DNA of 42,592 bases from Prochlorococcus sp. AH-716-J09 (GCA_028408915.1 JAOOLS010000003.1:1-42592); one strand, 5' to 3'; counted from the first letter of the stretch, positions 1 through 8,709 are shown. Translations and numbers: made by a program. The notes: a model not told the origin generated them from the sequence alone.

Positions 1-1
1 A

Positions 2-277
2 ACTATTGATGGTGAAAGGATAAGACTAGCCTGTATAGATACTCCAGAAATAAAAGGTAAAAAAGCTGACCCTATCCCAGCTAAAGAAGCAAGAGATTTT
101 CTAAATAATTTATTAGTTAATAAAAAAGTTTCTATTAAAAGAATTACTAAGGATAGATATGGAAGAACAGTTGGTGAATTATTTAAAAACGGATTAAATA
201 TTCAAAAAATTATAGTTGAAAAAGGTCATGGTAAAATTTATAAAAAATATTCACATCAATGCAAGTGGGCAAAATGA
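2..277 (+). CDS. Thermonuclease (SNase-like), 5' end missing
   Basis: The window opens inside this gene, and only the last 91 residues are present. The visible part reads TIDGERIRLACIDTPEIKG followed by DRYGRTVGEL. This gives the whole catalytic set of the staphylococcal nuclease fold: the metal-binding Asp, the Arg of IRL, the DTPE Asp/Thr/Glu, and the second catalytic Arg of D-x-YGR. Family members cut DNA or RNA with calcium and are usually secreted or membrane-anchored. The missing N-terminus prevents checking for a signal peptide here. The gene ends at TGA 275-277 and converges on the next gene. Confidence 0.8.
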   Translation, partial: TIDGERIRLACIDTPEIKGKKADPIPAKEARDFLNNLLVNKKVSIKRITKDRYGRTVGELFKNGLNIQKIIVEKGHGKIYKKYSHQCKWAK

Positions 278-328
278 TACGTTATTAAATAATTGTTATT
301 GTCACACTCTAATTCAAAATTTTAAAGA

Positions 329-1156
329 TTAATTATCTTTTTTATCATCCTCAGGTTTTGTTAATTTTACTCCTTTAAATAAAAGTTTCCCATCGTCTAC
401 CCAACTAAAACCAGGAAGATCTAAATCTTTTATTTGCCCGTGAAAGACCAGTTTATTCTTTTTATCACAATCATCCCTGTAATAACCATCGATGGCAGTT
501 GTAATTTTGTCTCCAGCCTTTTCTGTTCCAAGCGGGATTATATAGTCCTGTACCCAAAAATCATCAGAATCTTTAAATCTTAATCTCACGGTATTATCTT
601 GATTAGCGACCAAATTCTCTAATTCTTTTTCTTTTTGAGAGGAAAATCTACAGTCAGGAGATTTTCCCTCATTAATAGTTTTAACCGGGGCTTTAATAGC
701 AAGTCTATAAAGCATTGCATCTTCAAGGCGCCTATACTTGATACGTGTATTTATTTCGAAGTCTTTCCATTTATCATCAACACTAAATATCTCTCCTGAC
801 CTGACATCGTTTTTATTAACACTAACCACCACAGGTCTTGTTGGAGCCTTTGCTTGTTCTCTAGCTAGTGCTTCTTGTCTAGCTAACGCTCTTTCCTCAT
901 TTATTTTTTCCTGTCTAACTTTGTTTTCGGAGTTTTTATCATACTTCACAAACCTCTGTTCCCCACCTGCGCCTTCAATATATCCATACATATCTCCTGT
1001 TTCTTTATCAGTAAAAACAGAAAACAATTCGCTTTCTTGCATTCGCTCATTTTTTAAAGGCTTAAGATTTTTTGCCGTCCTAGGAGCAGAAATTATAAAT
1101 GCAAAAGATCCCAAACCAATTGATCCAGCTAGAGCATATTTTAATAAATTATTCAT
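329..1156 (-). CDS. Membrane-anchored or secreted protein of unknown function
   Basis: This is a 275-residue protein that I do not recognise. The N-terminus (MNNLLKYALAGSIGLGSFAFII) is a hydrophobic segment, either a signal peptide or a single anchor. A charged Glu/Arg/Ala stretch follows around residues 83-105, likely helical. The C-terminal two thirds look globular, with two spaced cysteines (in SPDC and RDDC) that could form a disulfide outside the cytoplasm. The last residues are acidic and lysine-rich. It converges on the thermonuclease gene and diverges from the repeat protein at 1263. Confidence 0.6.
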   Translation of the reverse strand: MNNLLKYALAGSIGLGSFAFIISAPRTAKNLKPLKNERMQESELFSVFTDKETGDMYGYIEGAGGEQRFVKYDKNSENKVRQEKINEERALARQEALAREQAKAPTRPVVVSVNKNDVRSGEIFSVDDKWKDFEINTRIKYRRLEDAMLYRLAIKAPVKTINEGKSPDCRFSSQKEKELENLVANQDNTVRLRFKDSDDFWVQDYIIPLGTEKAGDKITTAIDGYYRDDCDKKNKLVFHGQIKDLDLPGFSWVDDGKLLFKGVKLTKPEDDKKDN

Positions 1157-1262
1157 ATGTAAAATTAAGCGTATTCTTTTAATTTAGAATTATCCTCTGT
1201 GAACATATCATATAAGTTTTATATTAAAATTTATTTACAAAGTTAAATTCAGTTTTTAACAA

Positions 1263-2264
1263 ATGAAACTAATAAGAAAAAGAAATAACAAAAAATACCT
1301 TTTTTTATTACTAACACTTATATCTTTAACAAATCCAATATTTGCTGGTTACGGAGGTGAAGGTACCAAAGACAAAGCTGAAAAAATATCAAAATTCAGA
1401 ACTCAAGAGTTAATTAATTATGTCAACCTCACAATCTACTATCTATATTCAGCAGAAAATAGAAATGAACGTCATGTAATATTATTCAAAAGTTGTCAGA
1501 AATTACTCAATAGTAATAAAAAAACAGTCAAGGGTAAAGATAAAAAGAACTTAACAGCATGTACAAATCTTATGAAAATGGGAACTTACAAAAATGTAAG
1601 TTCTAATGTTAATTCAAAATCTATCGAAAATAGTACAAAAACAAAGGAAGAAGTTAGAAGGAAAGAAGAGGCTAGAAAAAAAGAGGAGGCTAGAAGGAAA
1701 GAAGAAGCTAGAAGGAAAGAAGAGGCTAGAAGAAAAGAGGAGGCTAGAAGGAAAGAAGAGGCTAGAAGAGAAGAAGAAGCTAGAAGGAGAGAAGAAGCTA
1801 GAAGGAGAGAAGAAGCTAGAAGACAAGAAGAAGCTAGAAGGAGAGAAGAAGCTAGAAGAGAAGAAGAAGCTAGAAGGAGAGAAGAAGCTAGAAGGGAAGA
1901 AGAAGCTAGAAGGAGAGAAGAAGCTAGAAGGGAAGAAGAAGACAGAAGGGAAACAGATGCTAAAGCTAGGAGGGAAGCAGATGCTAGGAGGAGAGAAGAG
2001 GCTAAAGACAGAAGGGAAGCAGATGCTAAAGCTAGGAAAGAAGCAGATGCTAGGAGGAGAGAAGAGGCTAAAGCTATAAGGGAAGCAGATGCTAGGAGGA
2101 GAGAAGAGGCTAAAGCCAGAAGGGAAGCAGATGCTAAAGCTAGAAGGGAAGCAGATGCTAGGAGGAGAGAAGAGGCAATTAAATCCAGATCAACTATTGA
2201 TTATAAATCAAGGTCAACAATTGAATTTTCAGACGATAGCGATTCAGGCTTAATAGATTACTAA
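1263..2264 (+). CDS. Secreted Arg/Glu/Lys-rich coiled-coil repeat protein
   Basis: This protein has 333 residues. A signal peptide (KYLFLLLTLISLTNPIFA) is followed by about 100 residues of ordinary sequence with two cysteines. Residues about 125-300 are then a nearly uninterrupted run of EEARRR/KEEARR and EADARRREEAK units. These should form a long charged single helix or coiled coil. The unit type changes near residue 226, from EEARR to ADAKARREADARRREEAK. The tail (SRSTIDYKSRSTIEF) is a short tandem repeat of its own. The role is unknown; an envelope-spanning or surface rod is possible. The repeat length is probably variable between strains. The overlapping lysine/leucine-rich frame is a by-product of the repeat. 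Confidence 0.7.
   Translation: MKLIRKRNNKKYLFLLLTLISLTNPIFAGYGGEGTKDKAEKISKFRTQELINYVNLTIYYLYSAENRNERHVILFKSCQKLLNSNKKTVKGKDKKNLTACTNLMKMGTYKNVSSNVNSKSIENSTKTKEEVRRKEEARKKEEARRKEEARRKEEARRKEEARRKEEARREEEARRREEARRREEARRQEEARRREEARREEEARRREEARREEEARRREEARREEEDRRETDAKARREADARRREEAKDRREADAKARKEADARRREEAKAIREADARRREEAKARREADAKARREADARRREEAIKSRSTIDYKSRSTIEFSDDSDSGLIDY
1645..2180 (+). repeat. Purine-rich tandem repeat inside the coiled-coil gene
   Basis: Units based on GCTAGAAGGAAAGAAGAG (18 nt, six codons) are repeated with small changes. They are followed by a longer unit containing GAAGCAGATGCTAGGAGG. Almost every base on the + strand is a purine, so slipped-strand length change is likely. Confidence 0.8.
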
Positions 2265-2293
2265 AAAAAAAGATCTGTCAATATGACAGATCT
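2263..2293 (-). terminator. Rho-independent terminator of the 2320 porin
   Basis: A perfect 10-bp stem (AGATCTGTCA, 2271-2280, with 2284-2293) has a 3-nt loop. Eight A on the + strand (2263-2270) give the minus-strand transcript a U8 tail. It could also stop the + strand gene ending at 2264, though the U tail there is short. Confidence 0.8.
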
Positions 2294-2319
2294 TTAAAAT
2301 CATAAGATTTAGGTTTTGG

Positions 2320-3501
2320 TTAGAAACTGAAAGAAGTCTTAACCATTAATCCAGTTTCATCCTCCGTAACTCCAGCAAACTCTTTAACAAATAATAATGG
2401 TGTAATTGTCATACCATCATTAACATTATATGAGTAAAAGGCCTCATACATCAAAAGTTCAGGATCAAGAGTTGAATTATCAACAGTATGTTGCTTTGTT
2501 CCAACTGCAACACCAGCAGTTCCAGGTCCTACTTCATCCCATTGTAAACCCACAAACCATGATGAAGTTTCAGTATCTGTTGGTGTGAGTGCAGGAATTT
2601 CTGCATCACCAAATTCAAAGCCTACACTTATTGATGGTACGCCTTCAGAGGAAGGAGTGTAATAACCATTAAGGCCCCAAACAGTCGCCTCAGTTACATC
2701 TTGAGTAAATGTAGGGTTTTCTTTGTCAGCATATGTAAGAGAGACACCATAATTATCAGCTACGTATGAAACTTGGGTTGCGAGAGCATCATCTCCTTCT
2801 TTAGTCATAAGTCCAGTACTGCTACCTGTATAACCAAAGGCAAAAGCGAGACCATTTCCAACATCGTAACTAGCACCAAAAGCAGTACCAGCTCCAGCAT
2901 TTATAGCTGAATAATTATTACCACAATCATCTAAAGTATTTGATGGTCCACTATATACACAAGCTGTATTAAATAGTAAGCTTCCGTCTGTACTATCCCC
3001 TACAAAAGCAGTTGTTTTAGCACCTATTGGGAAAGTGTAAGAAACTCCATCAACAGTAAGGGCAGTTGAAGCACTGTTTCCATCAAATTCAGCAATTCCC
3101 GCTGAACCAGCGTTACCAGAATCAATAGATATATCTAGTGAATCTTCGCCATTAAAAGTTGTGTTCAAGTCAATTTGGAAGCTGTAACCTGCCATAGTAG
3201 TATCGTCAGTACTTACAGAACCACCATCAACAGCACCTAGGTACATGTCTGCAGAAAATGATGCAGTTGTTGTTTCTGAGAAACCTCCATCAAGGCTATC
3301 AGTGTCAACTAAACCTTCTCCCCCAGCAAGTATTGGGTTATGATTTGGTTCATCATTTACAAACGCATTAGCGAAATCAATTTGCTCTGGATTAGAGTAT
3401 TTTGAAATATCATTTAAGTTTGACTCACCGGCAAACACAGACAGGGGTGTTAGTAGTCCAATCGTTGCTGGAGCTACTAATAAGCTTTTAAAAAGCTTCA
3501 T
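2320..3501 (-). CDS. Som-type outer-membrane porin without SLH domain
   Basis: An outer-membrane beta-barrel of 393 residues that would let small solutes into the periplasm. The start MKLFKSLLVAPATIGLL with a signal peptide ending in VFA is shared with the other porins of this window. The C-terminus is VKTSFSF, with the terminal Phe that barrel assembly needs. The stretch FSETTTASFSADMYLGA marks the first strand and recurs in the 5588 and 15048 porins. The S-layer-homology region usual in cyanobacterial porins is missing; only a short linker precedes the barrel. I chose the ATG at 3501 because AGGA lies 5 nt before it; a GTG 12 nt upstream would place that ribosome site inside the gene. No clear 11-bp Pho box lies upstream. 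Confidence 0.8.
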   Translation of the reverse strand: MKLFKSLLVAPATIGLLTPLSVFAGESNLNDISKYSNPEQIDFANAFVNDEPNHNPILAGGEGLVDTDSLDGGFSETTTASFSADMYLGAVDGGSVSTDDTTMAGYSFQIDLNTTFNGEDSLDISIDSGNAGSAGIAEFDGNSASTALTVDGVSYTFPIGAKTTAFVGDSTDGSLLFNTACVYSGPSNTLDDCGNNYSAINAGAGTAFGASYDVGNGLAFAFGYTGSSTGLMTKEGDDALATQVSYVADNYGVSLTYADKENPTFTQDVTEATVWGLNGYYTPSSEGVPSISVGFEFGDAEIPALTPTDTETSSWFVGLQWDEVGPGTAGVAVGTKQHTVDNSTLDPELLMYEAFYSYNVNDGMTITPLLFVKEFAGVTEDETGLMVKTSFSF

Positions 3502-3607
3502 AAAATTCCTCACACAATTTTAAGTATCTTAAGAGTAATCTATTTGTCTAGAATTAACAACCACAAGTAGACAAAATTGGAGCCGGCTATTACTAAAAAT
3601 ACTTTCA

Positions 3608-5452
3608 TCATTGTGAAATCTTTTCTCCAAGAATTTTATTTGTTTTGATAATTTCAATTGCAGGTTCTAAAAGTTCCTTATATTCTTTCCAAATCCCTAT
3701 AGAAGAAGAATAAAATTTCTTTCTTATTTGAGCGCTACTAGCGGTGTATACATTTCTTTTGTTTTGATGGGGAGAAAGATATTTTTCGTGCCAATCCCAA
3801 TTAAGCCAACTTACTATCCTAGGTATAACATTATAGGGATTTTTAATTAAATCCTCATAACAGTAACTATAAATATTTTCACCATAATTGGTTTTATATT
3901 CCTCCATAGTTTCAAAATAGTGCACATATAAATTAGAAATATCTTTCAAAGAAAAAGAGAAAGACTGATTTAAGAAGTTGGCTCTGTATATGGATAAAAT
4001 ATTATCAAGAGGATTTCTTATACAATTTATTATTTTTGCATTAGGAAAAAAATTATAAATTATGGGACAGTACATATAATTAAATAAACTTTTGTCGGTA
4101 TAAATGATAGAAGATTGAAATTGATTAATAACTTTTTTTTCATATAAGTCATAAACACACTTAATATCTTTAATTTCCTTAATTGATTCCTCTAAGAAGT
4201 TAACCTCACCCATATCTGTTACTTCAGGATTTAAGCTCAATATGTTTTCCAGTAAAGTGCTCCCTGACCTTGGCATTCCAACAATAAAAATATAATTAGA
4301 AGAATTCTTTAAATATTTATTTTTTGATTTTTTGATCTTTAGGGATCTATAAAATTCAGTATGTTTTATCTTCAGACTCAAGTCAGACTTTTTATACTTC
4401 ATGCTTTCGTCGTTGGCAATTTTAAGATATTTTGCACTTTCTTTAAATTTTCCCTCTTTATGCAGCAAATTTGAGATTGCGAAAGCTGCGTAGATTTTTA
4501 AGTTTGGATTAAGATTCTCTAGTTTTGTCTTTAATAAAAAATTTAATTCGTTTTTATGATTTTTAAAATCATAAATCCCAGATAATTCATAAAAACTATT
4601 AAAGTCAAATTTATTTCTCGAAATAATTAATAGGTTAGTCTCAATAGCAAGTTCAAGCTGTCCTGAATTTCTATAAAAACAAGCCAAGTTGGTGTAAAAA
4701 GGCATGAAATTAGGCGATAAATTTATTCCCTTTTTTAGTATTTGTATACTTTTACTTAATTGATTTTTTTCTTTATAAAGAACACTTAGATTCAAATACG
4801 CCAACTCCAATCCTTTAAATTTATTGATTAAATTTAAAAGAAGAATTTCTGATTTTTCATAGTCCCTTTTTTTTAAGAATGCATCAGCAAGTAGAATATT
4901 TATTCTTATTTCTTTGTTATTATCCTTTTTAATTTTATTATTATTATTTAAATCCTCTAAGATATATATAGCTTCATCAATGTTTGATTTATTGATATAA
5001 ATTTCAGACTTTAAAAGTTTATAAATATAATTATTTGTCGATAATTTAATGGCTTTATCTATATAAACTAATGCATAATCAAAGTTTCTCAAGGCAAAAT
5101 ACAAAAGAGAAAAATTATAAAGTAAATCTCCATGATTAGAATCAATTTTTATTGCCTTTAAGAGTACTTTTTCTGCATCTTTGAATTTTTTCTCAATTTT
5201 TAATATTTCGGCTAATAAAATATAAGGATTAATTGATGATGGGAATTTATTTATTAAATTAAGAAATACTCTTTTTGCTAAATTAAAATTTTTTAATTCT
5301 ATACAAAACAAACCGTAAGCATAGAGTAGATCAAAAGAATCATTGTTTGATTTTAATAACGCTTGAAATATCTGATTTGCCTCTATAGAATTTCCTGCCT
5401 TTTGTTTTATTTTTGCTTCTTCAATTTTTTTTAATAAATCAATTTTTTTCAA
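3608..5452 (-). CDS. TPR-repeat sulfotransferase
   Basis: A 614-residue two-part protein. Residues about 10-345 form tetratricopeptide helices. Residues about 385-600 are a sulfotransferase domain of the Sulfotransfer_3 type, with the PAPS 5'-phosphosulfate loop YIFIVGMPRSGSTLLENIL near residue 390 and CIRNPLDNILSIY near 470. Such proteins move sulfate from PAPS to a carbohydrate or tyrosine; the TPR part would hold the acceptor. No signal peptide is seen. The gene lies between two porin genes, which suggests a cell-surface product, but that is inference. The start is a TTG with no strong ribosome site, so the true start is uncertain. The gene is even more AT-rich than its neighbours. Confidence 0.8.
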   Translation of the reverse strand: MKKIDLLKKIEEAKIKQKAGNSIEANQIFQALLKSNNDSFDLLYAYGLFCIELKNFNLAKRVFLNLINKFPSSINPYILLAEILKIEKKFKDAEKVLLKAIKIDSNHGDLLYNFSLLYFALRNFDYALVYIDKAIKLSTNNYIYKLLKSEIYINKSNIDEAIYILEDLNNNNKIKKDNNKEIRINILLADAFLKKRDYEKSEILLLNLINKFKGLELAYLNLSVLYKEKNQLSKSIQILKKGINLSPNFMPFYTNLACFYRNSGQLELAIETNLLIISRNKFDFNSFYELSGIYDFKNHKNELNFLLKTKLENLNPNLKIYAAFAISNLLHKEGKFKESAKYLKIANDESMKYKKSDLSLKIKHTEFYRSLKIKKSKNKYLKNSSNYIFIVGMPRSGSTLLENILSLNPEVTDMGEVNFLEESIKEIKDIKCVYDLYEKKVINQFQSSIIYTDKSLFNYMYCPIIYNFFPNAKIINCIRNPLDNILSIYRANFLNQSFSFSLKDISNLYVHYFETMEEYKTNYGENIYSYCYEDLIKNPYNVIPRIVSWLNWDWHEKYLSPHQNKRNVYTASSAQIRKKFYSSSIGIWKEYKELLEPAIEIIKTNKILGEKISQ

Positions 5453-5526
5453 TATATTTATTTTGTTTTCTTTTAATTATAGTTTCTTAAAAAATTAAAT
5501 AAAAAAATTAATTTTAGAAATTTGCT

Positions 5527-5555
5527 TAAAAAAAGATCTGCTGTTAAGCAGATCT
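5527..5555 (-). terminator. Terminator of the 5588 porin
   Basis: The stem AGATCTGCT (5534-5542) pairs with AGCAGATCT (5547-5555) around loop GTTA. The A run before it gives a U tail on the minus strand. The stem core AGATCTG is shared with the other porin terminator at 2271. Confidence 0.75.
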
Positions 5556-5587
5556 TTCTTTGTGTGTAGTTTTTACTAATTAAATAA

Positions 5588-6676
5588 TTAGAAAGAGAAT
5601 GAAGTTTTAACAGCTACTCCTGTTAAATCATCTCCAGATGTCTCCTGAATAAAGATACCAGGCGTAATAGTCATGGAATCATTTACTGGATAAGCGTAAG
5701 ACGCTTCATATACAAGATACTCAGTTTCAGAGTCAGCATAAAGAGCATCAGTTGCTGCAGCAATGTTTACAGAACCAGGACCAACTTCTGGGAAGCTTAG
5801 ACCAACGAAATATCCAGATTTTTCTGTAGTTCCATCATCTGAAGTTTCAAAACCAACGCTTAGGCTTGCTAAATCAAAAGTGTAGTAACCGTTAAGGCCC
5901 CAGAATGTTGTATCAGTGCCTGTTCCGCCATCATCAGTAACATATGCAACAGCTACTCCGTAACTGTCTGTTGAGTAAGCAGCATTAAGACCTAATGCAT
6001 CAGCACTATCGCCTAAGATATCAGTCTGACCTGATGTTATTCCACCAGCCATTGAGAATCCAGAATCAAATGCATAACCCATAGCTGCAGTAACACCTTT
6101 ACCACTAGCACCCATAGAGCTACCAGTACCACAGTCGTCTGGTGTTAAATCAGTGAATGAGCTATATGTACAAGCTCCTGTAAATGCAGCACTTAAATCA
6201 GTTGAATCACCAACAATCATTGATGCTCCACCAACAGGGAATGAATAAGTAACACCATCAACAGTTAAAGCAGTTCCAGTGTCAAAACCAAATTTTCCAC
6301 CCAAAGTAGATGCTGTTGCACTACCGTTATCAATAGCTATGTCAAGTGAATCTTCACCTGTAAAACTTGTTGATAAACCGATGTTGAATTGGAAGTCAAA
6401 ACTTGTTGTTTCAAGACTTGTATCTCCACTGTCTCCAGCACCGTCTAAAGCACCTAGAACAGTGTCAACGCTAAATGATGCTGTAGTTGTTTCTGAAAAA
6501 CTACCAGCTTCAAAGTTGTTTAGTCTAGCTTCTAAACCGTCTACACGGCTGTTTGTAACTGCAATTTCTTCTGCAGCGTTGAAGTCATTAATGGTGACTT
6601 CGTTCGCAGTTGCTGCCATTGGCGCAAGTAGGCCTAATGATGCAGGAGCTACGAGCAAGCTTTTGAAAAGCTTCAT
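5588..6676 (-). CDS. Som-type outer-membrane porin
   Basis: A 362-residue porin paralogous to the 2320 gene. It has the same MKLFKSLLVAPA signal peptide, the same first-strand motif FSETTTASFSVD and the same C-terminal VKTSFSF. Between the signal and the barrel is a short coiled-coil stretch (NSRVDGLEARLNNFEAGS) that trimeric cyanobacterial porins use in place of, or after, the SLH domain. The start at 6676 has AGGA five bases upstream; a reading starting 63 nt earlier would include the leader as protein. It forms a pair with the 2320 porin around the sulfotransferase gene, and a local duplication is likely. Confidence 0.8.
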   Translation of the reverse strand: MKLFKSLLVAPASLGLLAPMAATANEVTINDFNAAEEIAVTNSRVDGLEARLNNFEAGSFSETTTASFSVDTVLGALDGAGDSGDTSLETTSFDFQFNIGLSTSFTGEDSLDIAIDNGSATASTLGGKFGFDTGTALTVDGVTYSFPVGGASMIVGDSTDLSAAFTGACTYSSFTDLTPDDCGTGSSMGASGKGVTAAMGYAFDSGFSMAGGITSGQTDILGDSADALGLNAAYSTDSYGVAVAYVTDDGGTGTDTTFWGLNGYYTFDLASLSVGFETSDDGTTEKSGYFVGLSFPEVGPGSVNIAAATDALYADSETEYLVYEASYAYPVNDSMTITPGIFIQETSGDDLTGVAVKTSFSF

Positions 6677-6854
6677 AAATTTCCTCACACGAAATTTAAA
6701 GTACACCTCAAGATAGTGTATTTGGGCATACAAAATCAAGTATCAACGACTACATTTTTGAATAATTTGTGCCACTTTCTAAAGTTATACAGTGTGTTTA
6801 ACTCTGAATAAATTATTAATTTGGGCTTTTTGTCTAAAGTATGGATATCAAAAT

Positions 6855-7043
6855 TTATATTTTTTTGGAAATTTTAAAAGAAACTTTTTCTGTTTTGTAT
6901 TTTTTCTTCTTAATACTATCATTCTTATTACTATCAACTGCATCTACATACCATCCAGAAGCTAGCCTAGTATCAATCTCCTCGTAACTTTCTTTTTGAT
7001 TTAACTTATTTAAGGATTTCTTTTTATAATCCATAAAACCCAA
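6855..7043 (-). CDS. Small basic protein of unknown function
   Basis: This protein has 62 residues: an N-terminal polar helix (MDYKKKSLNKLNQKESYEEIDTRL), the phrase ASGWYVDAVDS, and a lysine-rich tail. It is cytosolic by composition. It stands alone between the porin and a 34-residue membrane ORF. I cannot assign a family. Confidence 0.5.
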   Translation of the reverse strand: MGFMDYKKKSLNKLNQKESYEEIDTRLASGWYVDAVDSNKNDSIKKKKYKTEKVSFKISKKI

Positions 7044-7260
7044 CAGTTTTTAATTTAATAAAAAAAATATAGCATTTAAATATAATTTGGGCAGTAAATT
7101 AGTTTGGTTAAAAGTTTTTAATAAGATTTAAAAAATTATTTTTTGAGGTTTTCTTTTCTTTAAATCTATAGAAAAAAGAAAAATTACTTTTATTGCCCTC
7201 AACAGAAAAAATAATTAGTTATATTTTTTTTAAATTTATACCTGAGGAGCACAAGGTTAA

Positions 7261-7365
7261 ATGACTCATATCAATTTAATAGTGAATTCTTTGCCTAGAG
7301 ATTTACTCGAATTTGTTTTTTTTCTTGCAGTTGGTTTTACAGCAGGATCTATTGGTATCATTTAA
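7261..7365 (+). CDS. Single-helix membrane micro-protein, 34 aa
   Basis: The ORF reads MTHINLIVNSLPRDLLEFV and then a hydrophobic helix rich in Phe, Val and Gly (FFLAVGFTAGSIGII). A GAGGAG-like site lies about 10-14 nt upstream (TGAGGAGCACAAGG). Size and single helix resemble small subunits of thylakoid complexes, but it matches none of PsaM, PsaI, PetM, PetN or PetL as I know them. The following 120 nt to apt hold nothing else that I can see. Confidence 0.45.
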   Translation: MTHINLIVNSLPRDLLEFVFFLAVGFTAGSIGII

Positions 7366-7487
7366 AGTTAATTTGCTAAAACTAGTTTTTATTTCAAATT
7401 TAAAAAATTAAAAAATACACAATTAATTCACTGATAAATATAAACTCAATTAATTCTTTTTTGTTGAAATCTCACTACTAGAGTCCT

Positions 7488-8000
7488 TCAAAGAGAAATA
7501 ATTGAGTAAACGGGAAAATCAAATTTTGATCTGCCATTCAATTTGTTCAATTCAATAACAGTTATTAAGCCTAAAATTTCCTTCCTTTGATCTTGAAGCA
7601 GACTCGAGACACAATTAACTGTCCCACCTGTAGCTAACAAGTCATCTATAATAACAAAAGAATTGAATTTTTTTAGGGCATTGCTCTGTATTGAAAGAGA
7701 ATTTTTTCCATATTCCAGATCATATTCTCTTGTTAATATATGTCCTGGTAGCTTTCCCGGTTTTCTTGCAACTATCATGGGTTTAGATGACTTAAGAGCA
7801 ACTGCAGAGCCAAAAATAAATCCCCTCGCATCTATGGAAATTATTGCTTCAGCATTTTTTAAAAATTGATTTGAAGACATTTTTAAAATAAGGTCCTGAA
7901 AAATATCTGGATATTGAAGAATTTCTAGAACGTCTTTAAAATCAATACCTTTTTTTGGAAAATTCTTATAAGTGAGAATCAAATCTTCTAATTTTTTCAT
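7488..8000 (-). CDS. apt: Adenine phosphoribosyltransferase
   Basis: Converts adenine and PRPP to AMP in purine salvage in the cytosol. The 170-residue protein has the expected length. Landmarks are KNFPKKGIDFKDV near the N-terminus, SIDARGFIFGSAVAL, VARKPGKLPG, EYDLEYG and the PRPP-binding loop FVIIDDLLATGGT. The ATG at 8000 gives the usual distance to the FPKKGI motif; a TTG seven codons upstream is possible. No operon partner is present. Confidence 0.93.
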   Translation of the reverse strand: MKKLEDLILTYKNFPKKGIDFKDVLEILQYPDIFQDLILKMSSNQFLKNAEAIISIDARGFIFGSAVALKSSKPMIVARKPGKLPGHILTREYDLEYGKNSLSIQSNALKKFNSFVIIDDLLATGGTVNCVSSLLQDQRKEILGLITVIELNKLNGRSKFDFPVYSIISL

Positions 8001-8143
8001 ACTTCTAAGTCTCGAAAGCAATTCAGATGGATATCCTTGTGGAATTCAATCTATATTATAAATATGTAGTAATTTAAAAAATATCAAAGCCAATTTATTA
8101 AGTAATATAATTTCTCGGTTTGGATAAACTAAGATCTTATGAG

Positions 8144-8187
8144 CGGGGCGTGGCGCAGCTTGGTAACGCGGTTGCTTTGGGAGTAAC
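8144..8187 (+). pseudogene. Damaged 5' copy of tRNA-Pro(UGG)
   Basis: The sequence matches the first part of the intact tRNA at 8803, including about 15 nt of its upstream flank (ACTAAGATCTTAT). It carries changes in the D and anticodon arms and nothing recognisable of the T arm or the 3' acceptor strand. The anticodon arm became GGTTGCT-TTGGG-AGTAACC, still a dyad because both sides changed together. It is read here as the left end of integration segment Z, not as a working tRNA. Confidence 0.7.
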
Positions 8188-8247
8188 CGAATATCTAAGC
8201 GAAAAGTATTGCAAATAGTAGAAAGTATATAATTTATTACAACCTGT

Positions 8248-8265
8248 TTAGCGAGCATTAGCGAG
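8248..8265 (+). repeat. Segment Z left repeat pair
   Basis: TTAGCGAG occurs at 8248-8255 and 8258-8265, separated by CA. It is a candidate arm-type recombinase site. Confidence 0.45.
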
Positions 8266-8348
8266 ATTTTTTGAATATCACGGGTGATTTCATATCAGCC
8301 GAGCTTTTAGTTACTATTTATACAGATTTCTGATAGTAGTGGGAGTAT

Positions 8349-8382
8349 TAAGCGTTTCATTTTTATCTTCTTGCTAAGTAAA
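8349..8382 (+). repeat. Imperfect repeat containing GCGTTTCATTTTT
   Basis: A related copy is at 8616-8650, so the two bracket the 60-residue gene in segment Z. Both share GCGTTTCATTTTT and end in TAAGTAAA. A shorter match, AAGCGTTTCAT, lies at 34711. The meaning is unknown. Confidence 0.4.
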
Positions 8383-8545
8383 TTATTACGGTCATCGTTC
8401 CCATTGCGACAATACCAAAGTTCCAAAGATTTGAACTATTTCTATTGAATTGTTGAACCCAAATTGGAATACCATCTCTCATAAAAAGCAGAGTTAACCC
8501 AACTAATAAAACTATTGGCAATCCTAAAGCTATAAATAATTCCAT
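8363..8545 (-). CDS. Small two-helix membrane protein
   Basis: This protein has 60 residues, with helix one ELFIALGLPIVLLVGLTLLF and helix two NFGIVAMGTMTVIIYLA, joined by a loop (RDGIPIWVQQFNRNSSNLW). I recognise no family. It is the only gene of segment Z, and its promoter region carries the three-copy motif at 8570-8590. The loop Trp-Val-Gln-Gln and the Asn-rich turn could be useful for family searches. Confidence 0.55.
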   Translation of the reverse strand: MELFIALGLPIVLLVGLTLLFMRDGIPIWVQQFNRNSSNLWNFGIVAMGTMTVIIYLARR

Positions 8546-8569
8546 TAAAAAGAGGGTTTTATCTTTAAA

Positions 8570-8590
8570 ATCATAGATCGACTGTCAATC
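8570..8590 (-). promoter_or_regulatory. Conserved promoter motif, copy 1
   Basis: The minus strand reads TTGACAGTCGATCTATGAT: TTGACA, seven bases, then a -10-like TATGAT, 24 nt before the 8545 start. The 17 bases TAGATCGACTGTCAATC are identical at 32853-32869, and a related site is at 35597. The 7-bp gap is too short for a normal -35/-10 pair, so TTGACA is more likely part of a regulator site. Confidence 0.6.
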
Positions 8591-8689
8591 GTATTTAAAA
8601 TAGCGGTACAAGTAGTAGGCGTTTCATTTTTAAATATTTTTTAAGTAAAGCGGGTGTCATCAAACTTCCCGCTTAATTGAAGAAAAACA

Positions 8690-8709
8690 TTAGCGAGAAT
8701 TTAAGGAGG
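8690..8709 (+). repeat. Segment Z right repeat pair (second copy weak)
   Basis: TTAGCGAG at 8690-8697 equals the left pair. TTAAGGAG at 8702-8709 may be its decayed partner. Confidence 0.35.

Noticed and set aside
1606-2079. Lys/Leu/Glu-rich frame and its antisense Ser/Phe frame inside the coiled-coil gene
   Set aside because: Products of reading the purine repeat in other frames; only the 1263 frame has a signal peptide and a natural end.
3519-3533. TTAAG pair upstream of the 2320 porin as a Pho box
   Set aside because: Spacing is 9 bp, not 11; no third half-site.
6279-6716. 145-codon + frame opposite the 5588 porin
   Set aside because: Shadow of the porin on the other strand; the porin has signal peptide, barrel motifs and ribosome site.
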